A stretch of 64,000 nt of DNA from Chromatiales bacterium (GTDB taxonomy: Bacteria; Pseudomonadota; Gammaproteobacteria; Chromatiales; Chromatiaceae), in the NCBI GenBank assembly GCA_028280505.1, contig JANQLO010000048.1, positions 62,001-126,000 on the forward strand, in the 5' to 3' direction. Below are positions 55,528 through 64,000 of the stretch, one piece after another. Under the pieces are notes generated by a model. It made no database searches, was not told the DNA's origin, and saw only the letters and a list, made by a program, of their open reading frames with translations. The position numbers were made by a program, and so were the translations under genes. Position 1 is the first letter of the stretch; each line of letters begins with the position of its first letter.

Positions 55528-57027
55528 TCAGTCCTCCTTCACGTCGCAGGCAAGATTGCCGAGTCCCGCCTCGGCCTGGGCCACGGCGCGAAACACCGCC
55601 CGTCCTTTGTTCATGGTCTCTTTCCATTCCAGATCCGGCACCGAATCGGCAACCACCCCGGCGCCGGCCTGGATGTGCAGCTTGCCGTCCTTGATGACGG
55701 CAGTTCGAATCGCAATCGCGGTATCCATATTGCCGTTCCACGACAAATAGCCAACGGCGCCCGAATAAACCCCACGTTTGACCGGCTCGAGCTCGTCGAT
55801 GATCTCCATTGCCCGAATCTTGGGCGCACCGGACACGGTACCGGCAGGAAAAGTCGCCCTCAATACGTCAATTGCGCTCATACCGTCGTTCAGCTGCCCG
55901 GTCACGTTGGAGACAATGTGCATGACGTGTGAATAGCGCTCGACCACCATCTTATCGGTCAAAGTAACCGAACCGACCTTGGCGACACGGCCCGTATCGT
56001 TACGACCGAGATCGATCAACATCAAATGCTCGGCGATTTCCTTGGGATCAGCCAACAGCTCGCTCTCCAAGGCCTTGTCTTCGTCCTCGGTGTGTCCCCG
56101 CCGGCGGGTACCGGCGATGGGCCGTACCGTCACCTCGCCGTCTTCCAGGCGTACCAGAATCTCGGGCGACGAGCCGACGATCTGGAAATCGCCCAAATCG
56201 AGAAAATACATATAGGGTGACGGATTCAACCCCCGCAACGCCCGATAAAGATCGAGCGGGCGAGCAGCGAACGGAATCGACAAGCGCTGCGAGATCACCA
56301 CCTGCATGCAATCGCCGTCGAGGATGTATTGCTTGATTCGCTCGACCGCCTGCTTGAAACCCGTCTCGGTGAAGCCGGAAACGAAATCCGCCTCGCTCAC
56401 CGTGCGCGACTCGGCCGGTTTGTGGCGCGGCGCACCCTGCTGCATACGTGCATTCAGCGCACTGATTCGTCGCCGAGTGCCGTCGAGGGTATCGCCACGC
56501 TCGATATCGGCGTGCACGATGACGTACATACGGCCGCTGAGGTTATCGAACACCACGACTTCATCGGCAACCATCAATAGGATGTCGGGGCAACCCAGGG
56601 GATCGGGCTTGGCTGGATTGCTCAGACGCGGCTCGATGTACGCGACGGTGTCGTAACCGAAATAGCCGACCAGACCACCGCTGAATCGAGGCAAGTCACC
56701 CAGTTCCGGCACCCGATGGCGGGCCTTGAAAGACTCGACAAAAGCCAGGGGATCATCGACCTCGGTACGCTCCACTTCCGCACCATCGGTCTCGATCGTG
56801 ACCACCTGGCCCAGTACACGCAAAATCGTACGGCACGGCAAACCGATAATCGAATAGCGGCCCCATTTCTCGCCACCATGCACCGATTCGAACAAAAAAC
56901 CGAACGGGCCTTCGACCAATTTGAGATAGACGCTAAGCGGAGTGTCCAGGTCGGCAAGGATTTCGCAAGCGACCGGGATGCGATTGTAGCCCTGCGCGAC
57001 CAGGGCATCGAATTGTTCGGGGGTCAT
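55528..57027 (-). CDS. trpE: Anthranilate synthase component I TrpE
   Basis: 499 residues from the ATG at 57027, six bases after GGAG; a GTG at 57039 is in frame. The chorismate-binding region has [48 protein letters not shown] and [15 protein letters not shown]. It makes anthranilate from chorismate with TrpG. No Trp-rich leader peptide or attenuator is evident in the 350 bases upstream, so control is probably different from that in E. coli. Confidence 0.96.
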   Translation of the reverse strand: MTPEQFDALVAQGYNRIPVACEILADLDTPLSVYLKLVEGPFGFLFESVHGGEKWGRYSIIGLPCRTILRVLGQVVTIETDGAEVERTEVDDPLAFVESFKARHRVPELGDLPRFSGGLVGYFGYDTVAYIEPRLSNPAKPDPLGCPDILLMVADEVVVFDNLSGRMYVIVHADIERGDTLDGTRRRISALNARMQQGAPRHKPAESRTVSEADFVSGFTETGFKQAVERIKQYILDGDCMQVVISQRLSIPFAARPLDLYRALRGLNPSPYMYFLDLGDFQIVGSSPEILVRLEDGEVTVRPIAGTRRRGHTEDEDKALESELLADPKEIAEHLMLIDLGRNDTGRVAKVGSVTLTDKMVVERYSHVMHIVSNVTGQLNDGMSAIDVLRATFPAGTVSGAPKIRAMEIIDELEPVKRGVYSGAVGYLSWNGNMDTAIAIRTAVIKDGKLHIQAGAGVVADSVPDLEWKETMNKGRAVFRAVAQAEAGLGNLACDVKED

Positions 57028-57377
57028 GACTTTCTCCACGCGAAAAGATGCTGAAACACGGGTTCGGCGGGGCTCAGAAGCGCCATCGTATGTCGTGCAA
57101 TACCTTCCTACGCGTGAAATCGGCCATTTTTATGGAGATTCTGGTGACATCCAACAGGCCGCCAAAGATAGCCAAAATCGTCGATCAGGCCAAGAGGCCA
57201 AACGCGGTATCACCAATGTCGCCCAAAAACTCAAAAAGAATATTGACATTTAAGAATTTGCTTATATACTATCTCTCCATCGGCAAGCAGTACCCGCCGG
57301 CCGCCGACAAGCATGCGGCAACTCAAATTTTTAACCGAGCGTTAGCTCATACAAAAAATCTTTCGGAGATTATCAGC
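57028..57377. other. Divergent spacer between trpE and the sulfur globule gene
   Basis: 350 bases without a gene. The right half is AT-rich and holds the sulfur globule promoter and its roughly 100-base untranslated leader. The left half must hold the trpE promoter; no confident -35/-10 pair or leader peptide with Trp codons was found. Possible short frames across it are Lys/Pro-rich and have no ribosome site. Confidence 0.6.
57243..57270 (+). promoter_or_regulatory. Strong sigma-70-type promoter of the sulfur globule gene
   Basis: A perfect -35 TTGACA (57243-57248) and a -10 TATACT (57265-57270) are separated by 16 bases in an AT-rich stretch. The start of transcription would be near 57277, giving about 100 bases of leader before the ATG. 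A near-consensus promoter fits an abundant structural protein. Confidence 0.75.
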
Positions 57378-57725
57378 ATGAAAAAAATCATCGCACTCGT
57401 TGCCATCATCGCTTCTGCCCAGGCTTCTGCTTGGTGGGGTAACGGCTACAACGGCCAGAACAACGGTTACGGCTATGGCAACGGTTACAGCAACGGCGTT
57501 ATGGACGGTGCTGGCGACGCTCACGGCGAAGGTACCTTCAGCATGAACTTCTCGGGCAAGGGCCACACCAACATGCGCGGCTACGGTAACGGCTACGGCG
57601 CTGGCGACGGCTGGGGCCGCGGCTACAACTACCAGGCGCCGGCTTACTATGGCTACGCCCCTTACGGCTACGCGCCTGCTCCGGTCGCCCCTGTTGCACC
57701 GGTCGCTCCGGCTGAAGCCAAGTAA
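57378..57725 (+). CDS. Sulfur globule envelope protein (Sgp family)
   Basis: 115 residues from the ATG at 57378, with GGAG 9 bases upstream. The signal peptide [18 protein letters not shown] precedes a Gly/Asn/Tyr-rich mature protein ([21 protein letters not shown], read in part), a [16 protein letters not shown] segment and a tail of Tyr-Gly-Pro-Ala and PVAPVAP repeats. This composition and order match sulfur globule proteins of purple and symbiotic sulfur bacteria, which coat extracytoplasmic or periplasmic sulfur globules. It has its own strong promoter and terminator. It lies between gph and trpE, where Pseudomonas has no such gene. Confidence 0.85.
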   Translation: MKKIIALVAIIASAQASAWWGNGYNGQNNGYGYGNGYSNGVMDGAGDAHGEGTFSMNFSGKGHTNMRGYGNGYGAGDGWGRGYNYQAPAYYGYAPYGYAPAPVAPVAPVAPAEAK

Positions 57726-57743
57726 TTCACCTCTCGGGTGACC

Positions 57744-57798
57744 CGGCGACCATCCGCGGTCGCCGCGAACCCCTCGCAGTTCGCTGCGGGGGGTTTTT
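57744..57798 (+). terminator. Tandem hairpins ending the sulfur globule transcript
   Basis: A first hairpin CGGCGACC / GGTCGCCG (57744-57751 and 57758-57765) is followed by CCCCTCGCAG / CTGCGGGGGG with a TTCG loop (57770-57793) and five T residues. The second is a strong intrinsic terminator; the first may protect the mRNA 3' end. Confidence 0.88.
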
Positions 57799-57811
57799 CA
57801 TGCCTGTTGTT

Positions 57812-58020
57812 TAGCGCGCCTATTGCACGAAGGCGGAGCCGGCATGCTTGAGAAGACCCGGGTGATCAAACATTCGCACATCGATTTACTCTCAATGGCG
57901 CGAATACCCTTTGTCCTGTTCGGTTTTGTGCAAGAGCCGACGTCGCATCGCGGGCGATCACCCAACCCGCTTAGCCGGCTCTCCCACAAAACCCGAATCC
58001 TTCGTGCAATAGGCGGGTTA
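57812..58020. repeat. Miniature inverted-repeat (MITE-like) element, copy B
   Basis: About 209 bases with 22-base terminal inverted repeats (57812-57833 and 57999-58020), 15 of which are perfect in both arms (CCTATTGCACGAAGG). The interior from about 57834 matches copy A (inverted, near 5412-5290). Its right end supplies the stop codon of the minus-strand gene at 58018. No transposase is present. A short frame MLEK...IKH...LSM...VLFGFV is shared with copy A. Confidence 0.8.
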
Positions 58021-58449
58021 GTTACCGCCAAAACCCGGATTGTTGACGCCAAAATCGCGCCGCGCGGCCACAATGGACACCGTAAAGCCGGAAATCACAT
58101 CCAGCAGAGCCATCAAGCCAAGTACGAAGAAGGTCGAGGTACCGCAAGCACCGACAGTCAAAAACTCGATCAGATAAACCACGAAGACCAACGTCGACAA
58201 AGTGTGATCGAGCACCGAAGCCACGCCGGTGCGTGTCGCCTTGAAGATCTCGAAATACAGAATCAAAACACCACCGGCCATGAAGGCATCATGAGCGGTG
58301 AAGCTCCAGCGCGCGCCGGAAATCAAATCGACGGCGAACAGCTCGGCGGCCAGCGCGGACTGGATATCGCCCGACAGCATCATCAGGTTATAGACAATCA
58401 GTGGAATGGCGAACAGAGGAATGGCCTTGAACATCGGCATACTCGGCAT
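58018..58449 (-). CDS. Uncharacterised four-helix membrane protein
   Basis: 143 residues with about four membrane helices (for example FKAIPLFAIPLIVYNLMMLS, FMAGGVLILYFEIF and LSTLVFVVYLIEFLTV). Conserved-looking charged residues appear in TAHDAFMAGG and ATRTGVASVLDHTLST. No family could be named. The stop codon and last bases fall in the terminal repeat of element copy B, so the native C-terminus may have been altered. It lies 78 bases upstream of gph's 3' end side, in the same direction, and may be co-transcribed with nothing else. Confidence 0.65.
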   Translation of the reverse strand: MPSMPMFKAIPLFAIPLIVYNLMMLSGDIQSALAAELFAVDLISGARWSFTAHDAFMAGGVLILYFEIFKATRTGVASVLDHTLSTLVFVVYLIEFLTVGACGTSTFFVLGLMALLDVISGFTVSIVAARRDFGVNNPGFGGN

Positions 58450-58527
58450 GGTTGATTAATTGGGGCGGCATTATCGCCCAGATAGCCGCGAACCGGTGTG
58501 ACAGGGCGCTGAAAGACGCGGAACGAC

Positions 58528-59196
58528 TCAGATCAGCGCCGGTAACTCGGCCATGGAGTCGATCACCGCATCGGGCTCGTAGTGGCGGATATCCTCGCCA
58601 TGGTTATAGCCATAGCTCATGCAGATGATCTGAAAACCGGCCGCCCGTGCCGCCTTCACATCGCTTTTCGAATCACCCAGCATCAAAGCATCGGCCGCCT
58701 CGACCCGGAAATGTCGTGCCGCGTGTAGCAGGGGTTGCGGATCAGGCTTCTTTACCGGCAGGGTATCGCCGGCGACCACGATGCCGAAACGATCGTAAAT
58801 ACCCAGCGCTTTGAGCAATGGAATCGTGAATTGCGCGGCCTTGTTGGTGACGCAACCCAATGCGTAGGACCGGGACTCGAGATACGCCAGCCCCTCGCTC
58901 ACCCCCGGATAAAGCACCGAACGCTTAGCGGTGTTCTCGGCGTAGAGTTCGAGAAACATCGGGTAAGCCCGCGCATAATCTTGCTCGTCCGGCTCACCAT
59001 CCAACTGACCGGCCAACGCGCGTCTTACCAGGCGCTCGACCCCATTGCCGACCCAATTGCGGACCTTGGCCTCGCCATGCGCCGGCCGGTCTAACCGGCG
59101 CATCATCTCATCCACGCAGTAGGCCAGATCGGGCACACTGTCGACGAGGGTACCGTCGACGTCGATCAAAACCATTTTGGGTTTCTTCAGACTCAT
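58528..59196 (-). CDS. gph: Phosphoglycolate phosphatase Gph
   Basis: 222 residues. HAD motifs are LIDVDGTLVDSVPDL, VTNKAAQF, a lysine in PVKKPDPQPL and MLGDSKSDVKAA. It removes the phosphate of 2-phosphoglycolate, which matters in an organism with RubisCO oxygenation or DNA repair products. It follows rpe on the same strand with an 89-base gap, the usual rpe-gph pairing. Confidence 0.93.
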   Translation of the reverse strand: MSLKKPKMVLIDVDGTLVDSVPDLAYCVDEMMRRLDRPAHGEAKVRNWVGNGVERLVRRALAGQLDGEPDEQDYARAYPMFLELYAENTAKRSVLYPGVSEGLAYLESRSYALGCVTNKAAQFTIPLLKALGIYDRFGIVVAGDTLPVKKPDPQPLLHAARHFRVEAADALMLGDSKSDVKAARAAGFQIICMSYGYNHGEDIRHYEPDAVIDSMAELPALI

Positions 59197-59285
59197 GGTT
59201 ACCGCACCGGACTCACAGGACCGTCATCGACCGAACCGGCCCGAAGGCACCGCGCACCCCGTCGGCGTCGCGTGCCGAACAGGAC

Positions 59286-59975
59286 TCAAGCGACCTTGGC
59301 CAATTCCTGGCGCATTTCGGCAATGATGCTGTCGTAGCGATTCGGGTCCGAATCCTTACCCTTGCCGAAAACGCCCGAACCCGACACGAAGGTATCCGCA
59401 CCGGCCGCGGCGATTTGGGCGATGTTGTCGGCTTTGACCCCACCATCGATCTCCAGTCGGATATCGCGACCCGACGCACGGATGATCTCCTTTGCCTGTT
59501 TGAGCTTGTCGAGCGCCGACGGAATGAAGCTCTGACCGCCAAAGCCCGGATTCACCGACATCAACAGGATCATGTCGATCTTGTCGATCACGTAGTCCAG
59601 ATGAGATAAAGGCGTCGCCGGGTTGAATACCAGACCGGCCTTGCAACCCTCACCCTGGATCAACTGCAAGGTGCGATCGATATGCTCCGACGCCTCCGGA
59701 TGGAAGGTGATGTAGGTCGCGCCCGCTTTGGCGAAATCACCGACGATACGATCGACCGGACTGACCATCAGGTGGACATCAATCGGCGCGGTGATGCCGT
59801 GCTTGCGCAGCGCCTCGCAGACCAGCGGCCCGATAGTCAGGTTCGGTACATAATGATTATCCATAACATCGAAATGGATAATATCGGCGCCGGCGGCCAA
59901 CACCTTGTCGCATTCCTCGCCCAACTTGGCGAAATCGGCGGACAGAATGGATGGCGCGATCGCGTAATCTGCCAT
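59286..59975 (-). CDS. rpe: Ribulose-phosphate 3-epimerase Rpe
   Basis: 229 residues of a TIM barrel. Active-site segments are [26 protein letters not shown] (metal His and Asp), [12 protein letters not shown] and [12 protein letters not shown]. It interconverts ribulose 5-phosphate and xylulose 5-phosphate in the pentose phosphate and Calvin cycles. It starts the rpe-gph unit. Confidence 0.96.
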   Translation of the reverse strand: MADYAIAPSILSADFAKLGEECDKVLAAGADIIHFDVMDNHYVPNLTIGPLVCEALRKHGITAPIDVHLMVSPVDRIVGDFAKAGATYITFHPEASEHIDRTLQLIQGEGCKAGLVFNPATPLSHLDYVIDKIDMILLMSVNPGFGGQSFIPSALDKLKQAKEIIRASGRDIRLEIDGGVKADNIAQIAAAGADTFVSGSGVFGKGKDSDPNRYDSIIAEMRQELAKVA

Positions 59976-60099
59976 GTTATCGCTCCCCGGCCGGCGGTCC
60001 CGGCGCTAAACTGCTGATGAAACGGCCCCGCTCAAACCGGACCCCAAAAAACGGACGGGTGACTTTACCGGAAAGCGCCCGCCATTGCAGCCGCTGCTC

Positions 60100-60876
60100 A
60101 TGAGTCAAGTTATTTCGATCACCATAGCCCTGATTCTGCTCCTATCGTCAATAGGTGCATTCGCCGACGCCGGCCGCGAATACCAAGTAGAACGCGAGCT
60201 CGAGCGAACGAATAGCGCCGACGGTCGTTTGGTGCGCCTCAATGCGGGCGGCCGCAGCTTTGTCGCGCTCCATCTGCCACCCCAGCGCGCCCCGGCACGC
60301 GGCGCCGTATTGTTGTTGCACGATGCGTGGGGCAATGCCGACAGCCCCGAAGTGGTCCGGCCCCTCCGCCAGGGCCTCGCACGGGCGGGTTGGGAAACCC
60401 TGGCGTTGCAGCTGCCACCTGCTTACAGCGGAGAGAACGCTGCCGGCTGGATCGCACGCAATCAGCGAGTTGGCGAACGAATCGACACCGCCCGGCAGTG
60501 GCTGCAGACACGCGAGCTGAACGATCCGGTCTTGGTCGCACCCGGGGCCAGTGCAGCACTGGCGATACCCTATGCGGCCACACTCAGACCCAACGATCTG
60601 CGTGCGCTGGTGCTGATCAGCAGCCGAGCAACACTCACGCCGGCGCATCGCGAGGCACTGGTTAAAAATGGCCTGCCGATGCTCGATCTGGTCGCCGGAC
60701 ATGACGAACCGGCGGTGCTTGACGCGGCACTCGCCCGCGTTCAGTCAGCCGCAGCCACAAATGACACTTACCTAGAAAGCCGCCGCCTAGCGGGGGCACG
60801 CCCCGGATTTCGCAACAACGATGATGCCCTCGTGACCGAAATACGCGCCTGGCTGAACGCCAATACGAAGCCCTGA
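60100..60876 (+). CDS. Exported alpha/beta-hydrolase-like protein (DUF3530-like)
   Basis: 258 residues from the ATG at 60100; a TTG at 60085 is also in frame. The signal peptide (ISITIALILLLSSIGAFA) precedes an alpha/beta-hydrolase-like domain: GAVLLLHDAWGNADSPEVV, LARAGWETLALQLP, and LNDPVLVAPGASAALAIPYA, where GASAA replaces the usual G-x-S-x-G nucleophile elbow. A late VAGHDEPAV could hold the catalytic Asp/His. This resembles the DUF3530 family. It is divergent from rpe and convergent with the SPOR gene. Substrate unknown. Confidence 0.7.
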   Translation: MSQVISITIALILLLSSIGAFADAGREYQVERELERTNSADGRLVRLNAGGRSFVALHLPPQRAPARGAVLLLHDAWGNADSPEVVRPLRQGLARAGWETLALQLPPAYSGENAAGWIARNQRVGERIDTARQWLQTRELNDPVLVAPGASAALAIPYAATLRPNDLRALVLISSRATLTPAHREALVKNGLPMLDLVAGHDEPAVLDAALARVQSAAATNDTYLESRRLAGARPGFRNNDDALVTEIRAWLNANTKP

Positions 60877-60898
60877 ACGCCACCGCAGTTTCAGCTGC

Positions 60899-61465
60899 TC
60901 AGCGCTCGACCCGAATCACGATGCCGTTGTAACCATTGGCCGCCAAACGCTGGCGAACCTTCTTGACCGCCTCCAGGCCTCGATAAGGCCCGGACCGCAC
61001 ACGATACCGCGTATCCTGAGCATTGATCTGCGCCGAAACGACACGCGACTCGAAACCCAGCAACGCGAGCTGTGCTTTTAGACGGTCGGCGTCTTCGGTT
61101 TTGCGAAAGGAACCGACCTGAACCAGATAATCGGCCGTCGCGGCCTGTTCTGTCTTGGTCGGGACCTGCTCCAACACCTCGTCAGGCACCACGACCTCCA
61201 TCTCCGGCAGCATGTTGTAAAAGTCGAACCGGGGTTTCGGCGGCGGCGGAACCTCGACCTGCTGCGCATTCGTCGGCTTCCCCTGCGGCGGCCGGTCGGG
61301 TTGTGCGCCGACCCACTCGTTACCTGCCAAATCGGACTGACCGCTCAGCCAAAACAAACCGGCAACGAAGCTGCCGATCAGCAGGCCGGCCAACAACCAC
61401 AACCAACCCGGAAGCGGCTTCTTTTGCGGTTTTTTCTGCGCGCGGTGTTTGTAGTCTCGGGGCAC
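60899..61465 (-). CDS. SPOR-domain membrane protein (FtsN-like)
   Basis: 188 residues from a GTG. A basic N-terminus (PRDYKHRAQKKPQKK) precedes one membrane helix (WLWLLAGLLIGSFVAGLFWLSG, in part), a Pro/Gln-rich linker and a C-terminal SPOR domain (about 110-188: YLVQVGSFRKTEDADRLKAQLALLGFE, RVRSGPYRGLEAVKKVRQRL). SPOR binds denuded glycan at the division site. The position after argS matches ftsN in many relatives, but this protein is shorter than E. coli FtsN. Confidence 0.85.
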   Translation of the reverse strand: MPRDYKHRAQKKPQKKPLPGWLWLLAGLLIGSFVAGLFWLSGQSDLAGNEWVGAQPDRPPQGKPTNAQQVEVPPPPKPRFDFYNMLPEMEVVVPDEVLEQVPTKTEQAATADYLVQVGSFRKTEDADRLKAQLALLGFESRVVSAQINAQDTRYRVRSGPYRGLEAVKKVRQRLAANGYNGIVIRVER

Positions 61466-61575
61466 GGTGTTTACTACTGTCTGTACCGTCGATTGCGTCG
61501 ACGCATGGTATCCCTATCTTCGGTGCAGTTTGCACCAAGGGCCGGCAGGGTCAAATCAAATCTCAACAACGCGCC

Positions 61576-63336
61576 TTACATCTGCTCCGGTGCCGATACG
61601 CCAAGCAGATTGAGGCCGTTGCGCAACACCTCGCGTGTCGCCAAAATCAACTTGATCCGAGCGTCACGCAGCGCGGTGTCCTCGACCAGGAACTGGTGCG
61701 CGTTGTAGTAAGTATGGAAATCGTTGGCGAGCTCGCGCAGATAGTGAGTAAGCTGGTGCGGCTCCTCGCCGGTCGCAGCCGATTCCACCACCTCTGGATA
61801 GCGCGAAAGGTTCTTGAGCAGGCCCTGCTCATGCGTTTCGACCAATCGTTCAAGGTTCTCCAAACCGGGGCTCGGCTCGACTTCGATTGCCTTATCGGCA
61901 GCCTGACGCAGCACCGCATGAATACGGGCGTGCGCATATTGCACGTAATACACGGGATTATCGCTCGACTGCGACTTGGCGAGATCAAGATCGAAGTCCA
62001 TGTGCTGCTCACATTTGCGCATCACATAGAAAAATCGCGCGGCATCGCGCCCGACTTCTTTGCGTAACTCACGCAGGGTGATGAACTCACCAGACCGGGT
62101 CGACATCTGCGCCTTTTCGCCGCCGCGATACAGAATCGCAAACTGCACCAACAACACATCGAGCTTTGACGGATCGCCGCCCATCGCCTGCAACGCGGCC
62201 TTCACCCTGGGCACGTAGCCGTGATGATCGGCACCCCAGACATCGATCACCCGATCGAAACCGCGTTCGAGCTTGTCCATGTGATACGCAATGTCGGATG
62301 CGAAATAGGTGGTCTGGCCGTTGTCGCGCACCACCACCCTATCCTTCTCGTCACCGAAATCGGTCGAGCGGAACCACCAGGCCCCCTCCTGCTCATACAG
62401 ATGCCCCGACTCGCGCAGCCGATCGATGGCCTTGTTGACCGCACCCGATTCAGTCAACGACCGCTCCGAATACCACTCCTGGTAATCGACGCCGAACAGA
62501 CTCAGGTCATCGCGGATATCGTCCAAGATGACATTCAGCCCCAGCTCGAACACATAGCGATAACGATTGTCACCCAGCAGCCGCTTGGCGCGTTCGATCA
62601 AACCGTCGATATGGGCTTCTTTATCGCCACCGGCGGGTTCGTCGGTGGGCACGCCGGCGAACACTTCATCGGCGCGATGGCGGTAAGCATCGCCATGTTC
62701 GCGGTGCAGTGTCGCCGCAATATCCCAAACGTAATCGCCTTTGTAACCATTGCTGGGAAAATCGAAGCCTTCATCGCAAAGTTCGAGATAACGCAACCAC
62801 ACCGAGGTCGCCAGGATGTCCATCTGGCGCCCGGCGTCGTTCACATAGTATTCGCGATGCACCGCGTAACCGACCGCCTCGAGCAGATCGGCAACCACGG
62901 CACCATAGGCGGCACCGCGCCCGTGACCGACATGTAAAGGCCCGGTCGGGTTGGCGGAAACGAACTCGACCTGCACCCGACGACCGGCGCCGATCCGGCT
63001 GCGCCCGTACTCGTGGCCCCGGCGCAGGATCTCCGGGACCAATGCATGATAGGCATCATCGGCAAGACGGAAGTTGATGAACCCCGGCCCGGCAATCTCG
63101 ACCGAGTCGACGGCATCCGACGGCGGCAGGGCCGCAACCAGCTTCTCGGCCAGGTCCCGCGGCCGCATCTTCGCCGACTTGCTGTTCACCATCGCCGCAT
63201 TGGTTGCGAAATCGCCGTGCGCGGCATCACGCGCACGCTCGACGGTCGGCGCGCGGACGTCTGCGTCGGACAACACGCCATCCGCAGCGAGTTGAGCAAG
63301 GGCCTGCGAGACCAGGTCGGCAATCAGCGATTTCAT
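61576..63336 (-). CDS. argS: Arginyl-tRNA synthetase ArgS
   Basis: 586 residues. The class I HIGH motif is [11 protein letters not shown], and a KMSKS-like site is [10 protein letters not shown], where the first Lys is replaced, as often in ArgRS. The C-terminal anticodon-binding helices ([14 protein letters not shown]) are complete. It charges tRNA(Arg). It lies between priA and the SPOR gene, the conserved order. Confidence 0.97.
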   Translation of the reverse strand: MKSLIADLVSQALAQLAADGVLSDADVRAPTVERARDAAHGDFATNAAMVNSKSAKMRPRDLAEKLVAALPPSDAVDSVEIAGPGFINFRLADDAYHALVPEILRRGHEYGRSRIGAGRRVQVEFVSANPTGPLHVGHGRGAAYGAVVADLLEAVGYAVHREYYVNDAGRQMDILATSVWLRYLELCDEGFDFPSNGYKGDYVWDIAATLHREHGDAYRHRADEVFAGVPTDEPAGGDKEAHIDGLIERAKRLLGDNRYRYVFELGLNVILDDIRDDLSLFGVDYQEWYSERSLTESGAVNKAIDRLRESGHLYEQEGAWWFRSTDFGDEKDRVVVRDNGQTTYFASDIAYHMDKLERGFDRVIDVWGADHHGYVPRVKAALQAMGGDPSKLDVLLVQFAILYRGGEKAQMSTRSGEFITLRELRKEVGRDAARFFYVMRKCEQHMDFDLDLAKSQSSDNPVYYVQYAHARIHAVLRQAADKAIEVEPSPGLENLERLVETHEQGLLKNLSRYPEVVESAATGEEPHQLTHYLRELANDFHTYYNAHQFLVEDTALRDARIKLILATREVLRNGLNLLGVSAPEQM

Positions 63337-63427
63337 CGGTAATTCATCAGCAAACTACAAGGCGCGAAAGGATAGCAGGAATGGTGTGCCAAAACGTACG
63401 AACCGATCGACATCATGGCCGTCGCAA

Positions 63428-64000
63428 TCAATACAAATCGATGGGATCGACGTCCAGAGCCCAGCGTATCCGCCGCACATTCGACAACCCGGCAGCATAG
63501 GCGGGCAGGCCGTCGAGCAATGCATGCAACCTGTCTCGCCGCGGCGATTGAAACAGCAGATGGGCGCGGTGACGCCCGGCACGCCGCGCCATGGGCGCCG
63601 GCACCGGCCCCCAGATCTCGACACCCTGTCGTGCCCCTTCGCTTGCCCAGGCGGCGACCTGGTCGAGAAAACGTTCGGCATCTTCCATGTGTCGGGCATC
63701 GGCACGCAGCAAGGCCTGATGACTATAGGGCGGCATTGATGCGGCGGCACGTTCCCGCAAGGCCTGCTGGGCAAATGCCCGATAGCCTTCGCGCACCAAG
63801 GTCAGTAACAAAGGGTGGTCCGGATAACGGGTTTGGATCAACACATGACCCGGACGGTCACCACGTCCCGCTCGACCGGCGACTTGTACCAGTAATTGAG
63901 CCATGCGTTCCGTGGCGCGGAAATCGGCACTGAACAATCCACCGTCAGCATCGACTACGCCGACCAGGGTCACGCGCGGAAAATGGTGTCCCTTGGCCAG
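63428..64000 (-). CDS. priA: Primosomal protein N' PriA (partial, C-terminal part)
   Basis: The C-terminal 190 or so residues of the gene, which enters from the right edge. LAKGHHFPRVTLVGVVDADGGLF (in part), RATERMAQLLVQVAGRAGRGDRPG and PPYSHQALLRADARHMEDAERF are the helicase motif V-VI region and C-terminal domain of PriA. PriA restarts stalled replication forks. It lies 91 bases upstream of argS on the same strand, as in E. coli and Pseudomonas. Confidence 0.95.
   Translation of the reverse strand: MAKGHHFPRVTLVGVVDADGGLFSADFRATERMAQLLVQVAGRAGRGDRPGHVLIQTRYPDHPLLLTLVREGYRAFAQQALRERAAASMPPYSHQALLRADARHMEDAERFLDQVAAWASEGARQGVEIWGPVPAPMARRAGRHRAHLLFQSPRRDRLHALLDGLPAYAAGLSNVRRIRWALDVDPIDLY

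Noticed and set aside
57028..57245. Possible trp attenuator or leader peptide
   Set aside because: No short frame with adjacent Trp codons and no competing hairpins before trpE.
61072..62067. 331-codon frame opposite the SPOR and argS genes
   Set aside because: It spans two real genes and the gap between them and matches no family.
1..64000. tRNA, rRNA, CRISPR, prophage or intact insertion sequence
   Set aside because: I looked for cloverleaf patterns, regular short repeats, integrase and transposase motifs on both strands and saw none.

Overview
The window is about 64 kb of chromosomal DNA from a gammaproteobacterium of moderately high GC that oxidises reduced sulfur and probably stores it. 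The evidence is a Tat-exported SoxB thiosulfohydrolase (16.3-18.2 kb), a sulfur globule envelope protein with its own strong promoter (57.2-57.8 kb) and an exported DsrE-like protein (23.3-23.8 kb). The rest matches a Chromatiales-type relative of Pseudomonas: amgK/lptD-surA-pdxA-apaGH, rpe-gph-trpEGDC-crp-osmC-speD and priA-argS-SPOR. No rRNA, tRNA, CRISPR array, prophage or intact insertion sequence was seen.

Layout. 0-8.3 kb: the start of zapE, an ArsR-type repressor, a two-component pair (response regulator-PAS and hybrid kinase), truC, a miniature inverted-repeat element, a four-gene membrane module (two DUF1538 proteins, a P-II-like protein and a CBS protein) and a Bcp-type peroxiredoxin. 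8.3-14.7 kb: tmcA, an unknown gene, the YbbA/YbbP-type exporter and tesA. 14.9-23.8 kb: a LysR regulator, a DUF2970 protein, soxB, a HupE/UreJ-like protein, a large PilZ-DUF1631-GGDEF-EAL protein and the DsrE-like protein. 23.9-29 kb: metH, an SCP2-like protein and a secreted endonuclease I. 29-34.5 kb: a possible envelope system (Sel1-like anchor, secreted vWA protein, ABC ATPase, FtsX-type permease) and a Tyr/His-rich exported mini-protein. 34.5-39.6 kb: an apparent operon of a Tat-like exported protein, a PqqD-like chaperone, an HPr-kinase-related kinase, a nucleotidyltransferase, a HAD phosphatase and a membrane-anchored TAXI protein. 39.8-49.5 kb: outer-membrane biogenesis and the apaGH block, with a foreign-looking insert where ksgA normally lies. 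49.7-60 kb: TIGR00266, speD, VOC, osmC, crp, trpCDGE, sulfur globule protein, a second copy of the miniature element, a 4-TM protein, gph and rpe. 60-64 kb: an exported alpha/beta-hydrolase-like protein, a SPOR protein, argS and the 3' part of priA.

The best candidates for undescribed biology are the HprK/PqqD/nucleotidyltransferase operon with its exported partner (36.5-39.6 kb), the DUF1538 pair with P-II-like and CBS subunits (5.4-7.7 kb), and a two-copy MITE-like element with 22-bp terminal inverted repeats (5057-5435 and 57812-58020) that abuts the DUF1538 start codon at one site and the stop codon of a membrane-protein gene at the other. All functions are inferred from reading the translated sequence; no database search was run.
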